From positions 1 to 64,000 of the forward strand of contig NZ_JAERRH010000006.1 of the NCBI RefSeq assembly GCF_016741855.1: DNA of 64,000 bases, in the 5' to 3' direction. The notes under the pieces are model-generated. The model ran no database searches. It had not been told where the DNA came from and saw only the letters and a list, made by a program, of their open reading frames with translations. The first letter of the stretch is position 1, and every line of letters starts with the position of its first letter. A program made the position numbers and the translations under genes. Shown here piece by piece: positions 24,387 through 34,376 of the stretch. The stretch comes from Streptomyces musisoli. GTDB taxonomy: Bacteria > Actinomycetota > Actinomycetes > Streptomycetales > Streptomycetaceae.

Positions 24387-26465
24387 ATGAGTGCAGCCGG
24401 GGCTCCGGTGACGGAGAACGGCGAGCCGGCGCGCGGGCCGGTGCGCCCCAGCGGTCTGCTCGACGTGCTGCGCGTGGCGTCGGTGGTGCTGGACACCGAC
24501 GGCCGGATCGTCCTGTGGAGCCCACAGGCGGAGGAGCTGTTCGGGTACACCGCGCAGGAGGCCCTCGGCCAGTACGCCGCCCGGCTGATGGTGCACGAAC
24601 GGCACATCGAACTGGTCGGCAAGCTCTTCGCCGACGTGATGCGCACCGGGCAGAGCTGGGCCGGCGGGTTCCCGGTGCGGCACAAGGACGGCACGACCCG
24701 TCTGGTGGAGTTCCGCAACATGCGGCTGCTGGACGACCGCGGGGACGTCTACGCGCTCGGGCTGGCCGCCGACCAGTCGACCGTACGGCGGCTCGAGCAG
24801 GACGTGGCGCTGTCCGAGCGGATGGTGAAGCAGTCCCCGATCGGCTACGCCGTCCTCGACACCGACGTCCGGTTCGTCTCCGTCAACCCGGCCCTGGAGA
24901 AGATCAACGGCGTGCCGGCCGCCGAGCACGTGGGCAGAACGCTGCCCGAGGTGCTGCCGCTGCTGGACGCCGAAGCCCTCCAGGCGGCCGCCCGGCGGGT
25001 GCTGGAGACGGGCGTGCCGCTGATCGGCAGCACGCTCGTCGGCCGCACCCCGGCCGACCCGGACGAGGAGCACACCTGGTCGCACTCGATGTACCGGCTG
25101 GAGGACGTCCTCGGCAACGTGCTCGGTGTGGCCGTCTCGCTGGTCGACATCACGGAGCAGCACCAGGCCTCGGTGGAGGCGGAGGCCGCGCGGCGCCGGC
25201 TCGCGGTGATCGCCGACGCCTCCGCCCGGATCGGTACGACGCTGGAGCTGGAGCGCACCGCCTCCGAGCTGGCCGAGGTCGCCGTGCCGGAACTGGCGGA
25301 CGTGGCGGCCGTGGATCTGCTGGACGCGGTGGTCGAGGGCCGGCCCAGCACGCTGGGGCCTTCGGAGTCCGCGGTGATCCGGGCGCTCGCCCTGCGTCCG
25401 GAGAAGGGCTCGGAGGCCGTGCAGGCCGCCGACCCGCCCGGTCAGATCGCCCGGTACGCGCCCGACCGGCTGGTCACCGAGTGCGTGCGCACCGGCGAGG
25501 CGGTGCTGGTGCCGCAGGTGAAGGACGAGGACCTGCCGCGGATCGCCCGCTCCGCCGAGGCGGCCGTGCTGCTCGGCCGGGCGGGCCTGCACTCGTACCT
25601 CGCGGTGCCGCTGATCGCGCGCGGCCAGGTGCTGGGCGCGCTCGACCTCAAGCGCACCCGCAATCCGGCCCCCTTCGACGAGGACGACGTCCTGCTGGCG
25701 CGCGAACTGGCATCCCGCGCGGCCGTGCAGATCGACAACGCGCGCTGGTACCAGAACGCCCGCAACACCGCGCTCACCCTTCAGCGCAGCCTGCTGCCCG
25801 GTCATCCGCCGGTGACCACCGGTCTGGAGGTGGCCTCCCGCTACCAGCCGGCGGGCGCGACCAGCGAGGTCGGCGGCGACTGGTTCGACGTCATCCCGCT
25901 GGAGGGTGACAAGACCGCGCTGGTCGTCGGTGACGTGATGGGCAGCGGGGTCAGCGCGGCCGCCACGATGGGCCGGCTGCGCACCGCGACGACCACCCTG
26001 GCCGCGCTCGACCTCGACCCGGCCCGGCTGCTGGAACAGCTGGACAAGACGACCTCGGCCCTGGACCACTCCATCGCGACCTGCGTGTACGCCGTCCACG
26101 ACCCGCATCTGCGGCAGTGCCGGATCGCCAACGCGGGCCATCTGCCCCCGGCCCGGGTGCGGCCCGGCCGCCCGCCGGAGCTGCTCGACCTGCCGACGGG
26201 TGTGCCGCTGGGGGTGGGCGGGGTCGGCTTCCTCACCGTCACGGTCGACTTCGAACCCGGCGACGAGCTGGTGTTCTACACCGACGGGCTGGTGGAGACC
26301 CGCCGCCACTCGCTGGACGAGCGCCTGGCCTTCCTGCTGTCCCTGCTCGACGACCCGGCCCGCCCCCTGGAGGAGGCCTGCGACTACCTGTTGCGTACGC
26401 TGCACCACCCGGACAACCACGACGACGTGGCCCTGCTCATCGCCCGGGCGCAGCACCTGCCGTAG
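24387..26465 (+). CDS. PAS-GAF sensor with SpoIIE/RsbU-type PP2C phosphatase
   Basis: This 692-residue protein, in order: PAS 1 (about 25-130, VVLDTDGRIVLWSPQAEELFGYT), PAS 2 (about 145-265, SPIGYAVLDTDVRFVSVNPALEKING), GAF (about 280-445) and a C-terminal PP2C-type phosphatase (about 460-690). The phosphatase has SEVGGDWFDVIPL, VGDVMGSGVSAAATM and LVFYTDGLVETR, with the metal-binding Asp residues present. It probably dephosphorylates an anti-sigma-factor antagonist in a partner-switching pathway in response to a signal. It lacks the C-terminal anti-sigma kinase domain seen in some relatives. The start is uncertain: ATG 24387 or the GTG at 24378. Confidence 0.85.
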   Translation: MSAAGAPVTENGEPARGPVRPSGLLDVLRVASVVLDTDGRIVLWSPQAEELFGYTAQEALGQYAARLMVHERHIELVGKLFADVMRTGQSWAGGFPVRHKDGTTRLVEFRNMRLLDDRGDVYALGLAADQSTVRRLEQDVALSERMVKQSPIGYAVLDTDVRFVSVNPALEKINGVPAAEHVGRTLPEVLPLLDAEALQAAARRVLETGVPLIGSTLVGRTPADPDEEHTWSHSMYRLEDVLGNVLGVAVSLVDITEQHQASVEAEAARRRLAVIADASARIGTTLELERTASELAEVAVPELADVAAVDLLDAVVEGRPSTLGPSESAVIRALALRPEKGSEAVQAADPPGQIARYAPDRLVTECVRTGEAVLVPQVKDEDLPRIARSAEAAVLLGRAGLHSYLAVPLIARGQVLGALDLKRTRNPAPFDEDDVLLARELASRAAVQIDNARWYQNARNTALTLQRSLLPGHPPVTTGLEVASRYQPAGATSEVGGDWFDVIPLEGDKTALVVGDVMGSGVSAAATMGRLRTATTTLAALDLDPARLLEQLDKTTSALDHSIATCVYAVHDPHLRQCRIANAGHLPPARVRPGRPPELLDLPTGVPLGVGGVGFLTVTVDFEPGDELVFYTDGLVETRRHSLDERLAFLLSLLDDPARPLEEACDYLLRTLHHPDNHDDVALLIARAQHLP

Positions 26466-26625
26466 CCGCCGCACCCGCCCCGGCGGACGGCCACGGCCCG
26501 GCGGCTCACCGCGGCCTCCGCCCGCTCCTCGCCCTCATCCGGTTCGCGGACGGGTGCGCGTGACATCGCGGCCCGGGGCCGGACGTCGTGCCCTCGCCGG
26601 CATCCTGCTGCGGGTGTACGGGGTT

Positions 26626-26642
26626 GATCAACGAAGTTGATC
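26626..26642. terminator. Small inverted repeat, possible terminator
   Basis: GATCAAC-GAA-GTTGATC forms a 7-bp stem with a 3-nt loop between the convergent phosphatase and methyltransferase genes. TTGATC recurs again at about 26673. It is weak for a terminator and could instead be a protein site. Confidence 0.35.
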
Positions 26643-26693
26643 GACCGTGTCGGTCGTGCCCGCCTTCGTGGGGTTGATCCGCACGAGGAGCCG

Positions 26694-27479
26694 TCAGGGC
26701 CGTACGCCGATGACGACGTGCGCGTGCAGCTCGTGCGACACCGCCAGACGGGTCGTCAGGCCCGCGGCGGTGAACGCCTCCTCGGCGGCCCGGGCCTGGC
26801 CTTCACTGGTCTCGGTGAGCAGGCAGCCGCCCGGGGCCAGCCACTCGGGCGCGCCGGCGGCCACCCGGCGCAGCACGTCGAGGCCGTCGGCGCCGCCGTC
26901 CAGCGCGACCAGGGGCTCGTGGTCGCGGGCCTCCGCCGGGAGCAGGGCCACCTCGGCGGTGGGGACGTAGGGCACGTTGGCCGTGAGGACGCCCACGCGG
27001 CCGCGCAGGGCCCGGGGCAGCGCGTCGTACAGGTCGCCCTGGTGGGCCCGGCCGCCGAAGGCGGAGAGGTTGCGGCGGGCACAGCGCACGGCGGCCGGGT
27101 CGATGTCGGCGGCGTGCACCTCGGCGCCGTCCAGGGCGTGGGCGAGGGCCGCGCCGAGCGCGCCGGAGCCGCAGCACAGGTCCACGACCACGGTCGCGTC
27201 CGGCGCCGCGGCCAGCGCCTGGTCGACCAGGAACTCGGTGCGGCGGCGGGGGACGAACACCCCCGGTTCCAGGGTGACGCGGAGCCCGTGGAACTCGGCC
27301 CAGCCGAGGACCTGTTCGAGCGGCAGTCCGGCGGCGCGCCGGTCCACCATGCCGGCCGCCTCCTCGGGGGTACGGGCGGTGGCGAGGATCAACTCGGCCT
27401 CGTCCTCGGCGAAAACGCATCCCGCGGCGCGCAGCGCGGAGACGACCGAGGACGGGGAGAACGGTGCGGGAACGGACAT
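26694..27479 (-). CDS. PrmC/HemK-paralogue methyltransferase (putative protein N5-glutamine methyltransferase)
   Basis: This 261-residue class I methyltransferase has the SAM loop VVDLCCGSGALGAALA, the acidic D in VHAADIDPAAVRCARRN, and NVPYVP in place of the NPPY of PrmC. The N-terminal LPLEQVLGWAEFHGLRVTLEPGVFVPRRRTEFLV block matches HemK-type enzymes. The NVPY form marks an actinobacterial paralogue group whose substrate is not known; the genuine PrmC normally sits next to prfA, which is not in this window. The ATG at 27479 is the first Met compatible with the family. Confidence 0.8.
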   Translation of the reverse strand: MSVPAPFSPSSVVSALRAAGCVFAEDEAELILATARTPEEAAGMVDRRAAGLPLEQVLGWAEFHGLRVTLEPGVFVPRRRTEFLVDQALAAAPDATVVVDLCCGSGALGAALAHALDGAEVHAADIDPAAVRCARRNLSAFGGRAHQGDLYDALPRALRGRVGVLTANVPYVPTAEVALLPAEARDHEPLVALDGGADGLDVLRRVAAGAPEWLAPGGCLLTETSEGQARAAEEAFTAAGLTTRLAVSHELHAHVVIGVRP

Positions 27480-27832
27480 GAAAGCCGAAGCCTTTCGGGA
27501 GCGCGAAACCTTCAGGGCGCTCCCGCGGTCACCGCTGTCGGTGTACCGCGCCGTCACGAGAGGAGAGCACCCCGGCCGACACAGCGTTGATGGGTCCCAC
27601 CTCCTCGCACAGGGGTCGCGACCGTCCGCGACCGGACGGCCACTTTACCCCACGCCGCAGGCCGCGGAAGGTCCGGCCGCGGTCTGTTCCGGTCGGCAAA
27701 TGCCGTGCGGTGGGCGCTGGATGGCAGGTGCCGCACAGCGGGCACCGGGCCGCGGGCTCCGGACGGTGGGACCGGACCGCAGGTGCCGGGCGCCCGATGC
27801 CGGGCCGCGGGCGCTGGACAGCAGGGGCCGGG
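27480..27832. other. 353-bp intergenic region with GC-rich degenerate repeats
   Basis: It separates two minus-strand genes. The part at 27700-27830 is a run of loosely repeated GGTGCCGGGC, GGGCCGCGGGC and GGACCG words, with no open frame that looks coding. The part nearer 27480 holds the methyltransferase promoter, which I cannot resolve. Confidence 0.45.
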
Positions 27833-28894
27833 TCAGACGCCGACCGTCTCCTCGAGTTCTTCCTCGGCCGCCGCCTGCTCCGTGGCGGCCGGCCGGGCCG
27901 CGCGCTCCGCCGCGGGCGGTGCGGGTTCCGAGGCGGGCAGGCGGGTGCGCTCGTAGAGGGCGGCGGCCGCGGTCGTCATGATGCCGGCCAGCAGCCACAC
28001 GGCGAGAGTCCACACATTGCGGGCGAGGCCGTCGTCGCCGAAGTAGAGCAGGCTGCGCACGCCCTCGACGAAGCCGGCGCCGTTCCAGAAGGCGTGCAGG
28101 GCGCCGAAGAAGCCATTTTGCAGTTCGGGCCGGAACAACCCGCCGGAGCTGGTGAAGTTCAGCATCACGAACAGCACCATCATGGTCAGCGTGGTCCACC
28201 GCTTCAGGAACGTGTGGAGGCCGACACCGATGAGGAGGATGCCCGCCGAGTACAGCCAGGCCATGCCCCAGACGCCCGCGAGGTCGTGGTGGGCGAGGTG
28301 GAACACCGGTCCGGCGAGCACCGCGCCGATGCCGCTCACCACCGCCGAGACACCGACGGCGAGCAGCGCCCGGACCCGCACGGCGAGACCGGCACCCGCC
28401 GCGCCCAGCGCGGCGACCGAGGCGTAGGAGCCGATGCTGACCGCGATCAGCAGGAAGAACAGACCCTGTCCGGTGGGGTCGTCGGCGACCGGCGCGGCCA
28501 CGTCGGTGATCTTCAGCGGCACGCCCTCCTCGGCGGCGACCGGCGTGAAGACCTTCTCCACGGCCGTGGCGCCCATGTCGGAGGCGGCGCTCGCCACCAG
28601 CAGCTCGGGCGCCGCGGCGCTCGGCACGTAGGCGCCGGTCACCTCGCGGGACTCGAGCAGGCCGACGGCGTCGGCACGGGTGGCCACCGTACGGACGTCG
28701 AGCCTGTCCCCCGCGGTGTCCTTGACCGTCTGCGCGAAGGCCTTGGCCTTCGGGGTGGTGCCGACGACGGCGACCGGCAGGTGGTGCGGCTCGGGGGTGA
28801 CGAAGGCCCCCATGTACGCGAGCCCCATGCCTATGCACATCAGCAGCGGGGTGATCAGGTGCGTGAGCACATGGCGCAGTGCCGGTGACCTCAT
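27833..28894 (-). CDS. ABC-2/YhgE-like membrane protein under MarR control
   Basis: This 353-residue protein has one N-terminal membrane segment (HLITPLLMCIGMGLAYMGAFV), a large external domain (about 35-145), and five to six helices between 150 and 320, ending in an Ala/Glu-rich tail. That layout (short N-terminal helix, soluble domain, permease block) resembles YhgE/Pip and ABC-2-type export proteins. The substrate is unknown, and no ATPase is adjacent. ATG at 28894 has GGAGG 8 nt upstream. It is divergent from a marR gene, with overlapping inverted repeats between them, so it is probably repressed by that MarR and induced by a toxic ligand. Confidence 0.72.
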   Translation of the reverse strand: MRSPALRHVLTHLITPLLMCIGMGLAYMGAFVTPEPHHLPVAVVGTTPKAKAFAQTVKDTAGDRLDVRTVATRADAVGLLESREVTGAYVPSAAAPELLVASAASDMGATAVEKVFTPVAAEEGVPLKITDVAAPVADDPTGQGLFFLLIAVSIGSYASVAALGAAGAGLAVRVRALLAVGVSAVVSGIGAVLAGPVFHLAHHDLAGVWGMAWLYSAGILLIGVGLHTFLKRWTTLTMMVLFVMLNFTSSGGLFRPELQNGFFGALHAFWNGAGFVEGVRSLLYFGDDGLARNVWTLAVWLLAGIMTTAAAALYERTRLPASEPAPPAAERAARPAATEQAAAEEELEETVGV

Positions 28895-28920
28895 CGCGCG
28901 CGGCCCTCCAAAGGTTGGCT

Positions 28921-28954
28921 TATACAACTTTTACTCAAGTTGTACTATACAACT
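28921..28954. promoter_or_regulatory. MarR operator: overlapping inverted repeats
   Basis: ACAACTT-N6-AAGTTGT (28924-28943) overlaps AGTTGT-N5-ACAACT (28938-28954), and TATACAACT occurs twice, 25 bp apart. The cluster fills the AT-rich divergent promoter region between the membrane protein gene and marR, 23 bp before the latter's start. Confidence 0.75.
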
Positions 28955-28977
28955 AGAACGCCGGAGGAGGTATTCCC

Positions 28978-29418
28978 GTGAGCGCAGCGGAGTCGGCCGT
29001 CGAGACGATCCAGCGCGAGATGACCATCTTCGCCCGCCGGGCCCGCGCCTCGGCGGGCCGCATGCACCCCGAGCTGTCCCTGGTGTCGTACACCCTGCTC
29101 GGCCACCTGGAGGAGCAGGGCGGCTGCCGCGCGACGGACCTGGCGGCCCACTACGCCCTGGACAAGTCCACGGTGAGCCGCCAGGTGACGGCGCTGGAAC
29201 GCACGGGTCTGATCGAGCGCCGGCTGGACCCGGAGGACCACCGGGTCCAGGTCCTGCACCTGACCGAGGCCGGCCAGGAGATCCTCGCCCAGGTCACCCG
29301 CAGCCGCCGCACCGCCTTCAGGGAACGGCTCAGGGACTGGCCCGAGGAGGACCTGGTGCGGTTCGCGGCCTACCTGGAGCGGTACAACGCGGGACCGGCC
29401 GGCGCCGACGAGCAGTGA
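28978..29418 (+). CDS. MarR-family transcriptional regulator
   Basis: This 146-residue protein has a typical MarR winged helix: LSLVSYTLLGHLEEQGGCRATDLAAHY, then the recognition helix DKSTVSRQVTALERTGLIERR and the wing DPEDHRVQVLHLTEAGQ. GTG start follows GGAGGAGG at 28962-28969. The inverted repeats directly upstream make autoregulation and control of the divergent membrane protein likely. The ligand is unknown. It ends 4 bp from the convergent GNAT gene. Confidence 0.9.
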   Translation: MSAAESAVETIQREMTIFARRARASAGRMHPELSLVSYTLLGHLEEQGGCRATDLAAHYALDKSTVSRQVTALERTGLIERRLDPEDHRVQVLHLTEAGQEILAQVTRSRRTAFRERLRDWPEEDLVRFAAYLERYNAGPAGADEQ

Positions 29419-29422
29419 GGGG

Positions 29423-30193
29423 TCACCCGGGCTGCGGCACCGGCACCGCCGCGCGGCCGCCGGCCGGCCGTCGCGGTGTCCGGACCTCGAGGAACGCCGT
29501 GCGCCGCCGCAGCCGGAAGCCGAGGGACTCGTACAGCCGCACGGCACCCGTGTTCGCGGCGCCGGTGTGCAGGAACGGCGTCTCCCCGCGCTCCCGGATG
29601 CCGTGCGCGACCGCCCGGATCAGGCGGGTGGCCAGTCCCTCGCCCCGGAAGGCGGGGTCGGTGCAGACGGCGCTGATCTCGGTCCAGCCCGGCGGGTGCA
29701 GCCGCTCCCCGGCCATGGCGACCAGCGCTCCGCCCCGCCGGATGCCCAGGTAGGTGCCGAGTTCCACGGTGCGCGGCAGGAACGGTCCGGGCCGGGTGCG
29801 TGCCACCAGGTCGAGCATGTCGGGTACGTCCGCCGGCCCGAGGCGGACCGCCTCCGCGTCCGGTGCGGCCGCGAGGCCGTCGTCCACGAGCTGCACGCCC
29901 TCGACCCGGAAGGTGATCTCCCAGTCCGCCGGGACCTCCCCGCAGAAGCCGGGCAGCGGGGCGTCGGCGCCGGGCCCGGCCAGCGCGGCGAGGTCCGCCC
30001 AGTCCTGTTCGTCGGGTTCGTCGGGCAGCGCCAGCCACGGCGAGACGTCCACGGGGTAGCGCAGCACGCGGCCGCGCCGCTCGGCGAAGTGGGCGTGCGG
30101 GCCGGTCAGGGCGGCACGGGCCGGGTTGTCGAGGACGTGCGGGACGCCGGTGCCGGCCGGGCCGGGGCTGCCCGGACCGCTCACGACGGTCAT
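29423..30193 (-). CDS. GNAT-family N-acetyltransferase
   Basis: This 256-residue protein has a C-terminal GNAT fold (about 115-240) of the FR47 type. EISAVCTDPAFRGEGLATRLI is the acetyl-CoA loop (R/Q-x-x-G-x-G/A). FLHTGAANTGAVRLYESLGFRLRRR is the last strand-helix. The N-terminal about 110 residues are a family-specific extension without a recognised motif. The substrate is unknown. It is convergent with marR and divergent from the molybdopterin oxidoreductase gene. Confidence 0.82.
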   Translation of the reverse strand: MTVVSGPGSPGPAGTGVPHVLDNPARAALTGPHAHFAERRGRVLRYPVDVSPWLALPDEPDEQDWADLAALAGPGADAPLPGFCGEVPADWEITFRVEGVQLVDDGLAAAPDAEAVRLGPADVPDMLDLVARTRPGPFLPRTVELGTYLGIRRGGALVAMAGERLHPPGWTEISAVCTDPAFRGEGLATRLIRAVAHGIRERGETPFLHTGAANTGAVRLYESLGFRLRRRTAFLEVRTPRRPAGGRAAVPVPQPG

Positions 30194-30465
30194 CCGGCCA
30201 CCTCGATCCCGGTCCCGGCCCTGAGAACGTACGACTGGGGCATCCTCGGTTCCTCACTTCCCTCGCGCTGTCACCGGCGCGTCTGACGCGTCGGCCCGGA
30301 CCGCCGGGCGCGTGCGGCGGCGGGAGTCGCGCCGTCACCGGCGCACCGGAGCCGGCACCGATCGGCAAGGAGGGGCGGCGGGCCGGTATTCCCGGGCCCG
30401 GACAGAGTTCATACGGCCGCAACGACGGGGCGCCGACCGGGGCCGGAGCACCGGGTACGACAGCG

Positions 30466-30477
30466 TACGGTTGAAGC

Positions 30478-30478
<1 letters not shown>
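30466..30478 (+). promoter_or_regulatory. -10 box placed for a leaderless transcript
   Basis: TACGGT at 30466-30471 ends 6 nt before the ATG at 30478, and there is no Shine-Dalgarno sequence. Transcription would start at or next to the start codon. No clear -35 is seen. Confidence 0.5.
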
Positions 30479-31075
<597 letters not shown>

Positions 31076-31083
<8 letters not shown>

Positions 31084-31843
31084 GACGGTGACTGGGACGA
31101 CGACTCCCCTGACGCGCTTCGCGGTGCCCGGACGGATCGCGGTGAACGGCCCGACGGAGACGGCGTGGCAGACCGCCACGCTCACGGAGATCCGCCGCGA
31201 GACACCGCACGCGGCCACCTTCCGGCTGGCGGTGCCGGCCTGGGCGGGGCATCTGCCGGGTCAGCACCTGATGCTGCGGCTGACCGCCGCGGACGGCTAT
31301 GCGGCGCAGCGCCACTATTCGATCGCGTCGGCGCCGGACGACTCCGGGCACATCGAGCTGACCCTGGACCGGGTGCCGGGCGGCGAGGTCTCCGGCTGGT
31401 TCCACACCGTGGCCCGGCCCGGTGACACGATCGAGGTGCGCGGCCCGCTGAGCGGCTTCTTCGCCTGGCCGGGCGACCGGCCCGCCCTGCTGCTCGGGGC
31501 CGGCTCCGGGGTCGTACCGCTGATGTCGATGGTGCGGCACCACCGGGCGCGCGGCCTCGCCTTCCCGCTGCGGATGCTGGTGTCGGCACGCAGCCCCGAA
31601 GAGCTGATCTACGCGTCCGAGCTGGGCGCCGAGACGACGCCCGTGTTCACCCGCAGTGCCCCGCCCGGGGTGGCGGTGGGACGTATGACGGCCGCACATG
31701 TGGCGCCGCTCCTGGCCGAGCCGCCCGTCGGTGGGTGGGAAGCCTATGTGTGCGGGTCCAACGGCTTCGCCGAGCACGCCTCCCGGCTGCTGGTCGCGGC
31801 GGGCCAGCCGGTGGAGCGCATCCGGATCGAGCGGTTCGGCTGA
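31076..31843 (+). CDS. Ferredoxin-NADP reductase-type flavin oxidoreductase
   Basis: This 255-residue protein has an FNR fold. RHYSIASAPDD is the FAD-binding RxYS motif. GEVSGWFHTVARPGDTIEVRGP follows, then the NAD(P)-binding LLLGAGSGVVPLMSMVRHH and the C-terminal YVCGSNGFAEHASRLL with the CG motif. There is no 2Fe-2S domain. It would pass electrons from NAD(P)H, most simply to the molybdopterin protein encoded just upstream and overlapping it. GTG 31076 is chosen for that overlap; the ACTGGGACG region just after offers other starts. Confidence 0.83.
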
Positions 31844-32123
31844 GCGAGCGGCTCCGCACCGAGCGGTTCGGCCCGGCGCCCCGGTCCGGCACGGGCGGTT
31901 CGGAAACGGCGTCCGAGTCGCGCGGGGGAGCCGGGCGCGCGATCGTGGGGCGCATGGCGTGTGCCGTGCGCCATATGGGCTGGAACTAGCGGTTCGCGGC
32001 ATGCGCGAGGTGCTCCGAACGGGGTACGAGACGGGTGTGGACGCTCGTGCGCGTGGGCGGCGGGGGCGGTGGACCGGCAACCCGGCTTCCCGGCTCTCCG
32101 GCTCCGGTGGCGAGGAGGTGGAC

Positions 32124-32708
32124 ATGCGTATCCGGGTGCGGGGCTGGCGCTGGCGGCGCAATCCGCTGCGGCGCCGGTCGGACGTCGTGGAAGCGTGGAC
32201 GGTGCTGGTGGTCACCGTCCTCCTGTTCGTGGTCGCGCCGCTGGCCGGAGTGGCTGCTGGCCTGCACGCGCATGACAGGGCACGGACACTCGCCGTGCAG
32301 CAGCGGGCCGAGCGCCACCAGGTGCGTGCCGTGGTGATCGGCGCCCAGCCCGAGCGGCGGTCCGCGCTGGAGGAGGACCGCCGGCATCCCTACCGCGCCG
32401 AGGTCCGGTGGACCGAACCGGGCAAGGGGGTCCGGACGGCGTGGGCGCGGGTGCCGGCGGGGGCCCGGGCCGGGGAGCCGGTGTCGGTGTGGTTCGACTC
32501 CCGGGGACGCAGTGTGTCGCCGCCGCCGGACGAGGCGGCGGTGTGGCAGCACGCGGTCACCGTGGGGCTGTGCGCGGCGGGGGGCACGGCGATCGTGGTG
32601 TTCCTCGGCCGCATGATCGAGCGCCGGGTCGCCCTGCGCCACCGGCTGGCCGAGTGGGAGCGGGAGTGGGCCCGGACGGGGCCCCGGTGGACGCAGCCAC
32701 GGATGTGA
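32124..32708 (+). CDS. Rv1733c-like two-helix membrane protein
   Basis: This 194-residue protein has a basic N-terminus, a first membrane segment (AWTVLVVTVLLFVVAPLAGVAAGL, about 26-49), and a beta-rich external domain of about 90 residues. A second segment follows (AVTVGLCAAGGTAIVVFLG, about 150-168), with a charged cytoplasmic tail. This is the layout of the actinobacterial Rv1733c family, whose role is unknown. GAGGAGGTG directly before ATG 32124 decides the start. A separate transcription unit from the flavoreductase is likely given the 280-bp gap. Confidence 0.75.
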   Translation: MRIRVRGWRWRRNPLRRRSDVVEAWTVLVVTVLLFVVAPLAGVAAGLHAHDRARTLAVQQRAERHQVRAVVIGAQPERRSALEEDRRHPYRAEVRWTEPGKGVRTAWARVPAGARAGEPVSVWFDSRGRSVSPPPDEAAVWQHAVTVGLCAAGGTAIVVFLGRMIERRVALRHRLAEWEREWARTGPRWTQPRM

Positions 32709-32985
32709 CCGACGGGTGACCCGCGCACCCGGAGCACGACGAGTCCGCCCACCCCCACCCGGAGCAAGTTCTTGCTCGGACCCCGGACCAGCGCCCGCAC
32801 GCGATGACGCTGACGGACCGCCCCCCGTACCCGGACATCGACCTCTTTCTCAAGTCCGCTCAGGGTGCGGCGCCCGGCCGGGCTGGTGGCGTAACCCCGC
32901 CCTTCCCTCCGGTCCGACCAGTCGGTACGTTCGGAGACCCCGGGTCCGGTGTCGCGTCCCGGGCCCCCGCGACGACGGAGGTCAG

Positions 32986-34302
32986 ATGTCCGCACAGGAG
33001 ACAGAGCAGGCACCGGGCACGGAGCGGTCACCGGGGACGGAGCATGCACCGGGGACCGAGCGGTCATCGGGGACGGAGCATGCACCGGGGACCGAGCGGT
33101 CACCGGGGACGGAAGAGGCACCGCGGACGGAGCAGGCGCCGGGGACGGACGCTCGGATCCACGGGCACTGCGATCCGCGGTTCGCCCCGGTCCGGGAGGC
33201 CTTCGAGGAGAACTTCCGCGCACGTGGCGAACTGGGCGCGGCGGTGGCGGTCACCGTCGCCGGGGAGAGCGTGGTGGACCTCTGGGGCGGCTGGGCGGAC
33301 CCGGCGCGCACCCGCCCCTGGGAGCGGGACACCGTGGTGAACGTGTGGTCGACCACCAAGGGGCCCGTGGCCCTGTGCGCCCACATCCTCGCCGACCGGG
33401 GGTTGCTCGACTTCGACGCACCGGTGGCGGCGTACTGGCCCGAATTCGCCGCCGAGGGCAAGGAGAAGGTGCTCGTGCGCCATCTCCTGTCGCACCGCGC
33501 CGGGTTGTCCGGCCTGCGTGAGCCGCACAGCCTGGAGGAGCTGTACGACTGGGACGCGACCACCGCACGGCTGGCGGCCACGGCACCCTGGTGGGAGCCG
33601 GGCACCCGGTCCGGCTACCACGCGCTGACCTACGGCTTCCTCGTCGGGGAGGTCGTGCGCCGGGTTTCGGGGCTGCGCCCCGGAGCCTTCCTGGAGCGGG
33701 AGGTGACCGGACCGCTCGGCATCGACTTCACGGTCGGACTGCCGGGGCGGGACTCCGGCCGGGCGGCCGAACTGGTGCGTCCGCGGACCGCGTCGGCCGC
33801 CGAAGAGGCGGCGTTCTTCCGCCGGTTGCCACCGGTCACCCTGGCCGCCCTGGCCAACCCCGCCGTCGGGGCCGCCCAGGCGAACAGCGCCGGCTGGCGG
33901 GCGGCGGAGATACCCGCGGTCAACGGTCACGGCACCGCACGGGCGGTGGCGGCGCTGTACGGCGTCTTCGCCGGGCGCGGCACCTACGGCGGCCGGCGGA
34001 TCCTGTCACCGGAGGCCGCGGAGCGGGCGCGTGAGGGCCAGGGCAGCTGTCGCGACCTGGTGCTCGGCGCGGCATTCGAGGGCGAGACGGAGATCGGGCT
34101 CGGTCTGTGGCTGAGCGGGCCCCAGGGAGCGTACGGCCCCAACCCGCGCGCTTTCGGCCATGACGGGTTCGGCGGCTCCTGTGGACTTGCCGATCCGGAA
34201 GCAGGCGTGTCGCTGGGCTACGTGATGAACCGGATGGGGCCTCACATCGCCGACGACCCACGGAAGGCGGCGCTGGTCGACGCCCTGTACCGCGCCCTGT
34301 GA
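32986..34302 (+). CDS. Serine hydrolase of the beta-lactamase/EstB family with hexapeptide-repeat N-terminus
   Basis: This 438-residue protein has a class C beta-lactamase-like domain from about 60. Ser122-x-x-Lys125 lies in WSTTKGP, SGYHALTYG (209-217) supplies the Tyr motif, and HDGFGG is the KTG-equivalent region. The family includes esterases, D-amino-acid peptidases and lactamases; which applies cannot be said. Residues 8-54 are eight imperfect copies of a six-residue PGTERS/PGTEHA-type repeat in front of the domain. There is no signal peptide, so it is probably cytosolic. ATG is fixed by GGAGG. Confidence 0.83.
   Translation: MSAQETEQAPGTERSPGTEHAPGTERSSGTEHAPGTERSPGTEEAPRTEQAPGTDARIHGHCDPRFAPVREAFEENFRARGELGAAVAVTVAGESVVDLWGGWADPARTRPWERDTVVNVWSTTKGPVALCAHILADRGLLDFDAPVAAYWPEFAAEGKEKVLVRHLLSHRAGLSGLREPHSLEELYDWDATTARLAATAPWWEPGTRSGYHALTYGFLVGEVVRRVSGLRPGAFLEREVTGPLGIDFTVGLPGRDSGRAAELVRPRTASAAEEAAFFRRLPPVTLAALANPAVGAAQANSAGWRAAEIPAVNGHGTARAVAALYGVFAGRGTYGGRRILSPEAAERAREGQGSCRDLVLGAAFEGETEIGLGLWLSGPQGAYGPNPRAFGHDGFGGSCGLADPEAGVSLGYVMNRMGPHIADDPRKAALVDALYRAL
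33007..33147. repeat. 18-bp coding repeat in the serine hydrolase gene
   Basis: About eight copies of an 18-bp unit (GCACCGGGGACGGAGCGG-like) encode PGTExx hexapeptides. Copies differ by a few bases and keep frame. Confidence 0.88.
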
Positions 34303-34376
34303 GCGCGCGGCGCGGCGCCTGGTGACCGCCGTGCGCGCGGGTGTATTTCGGTCGAACCACCAGGCCGCCCTTCCCT

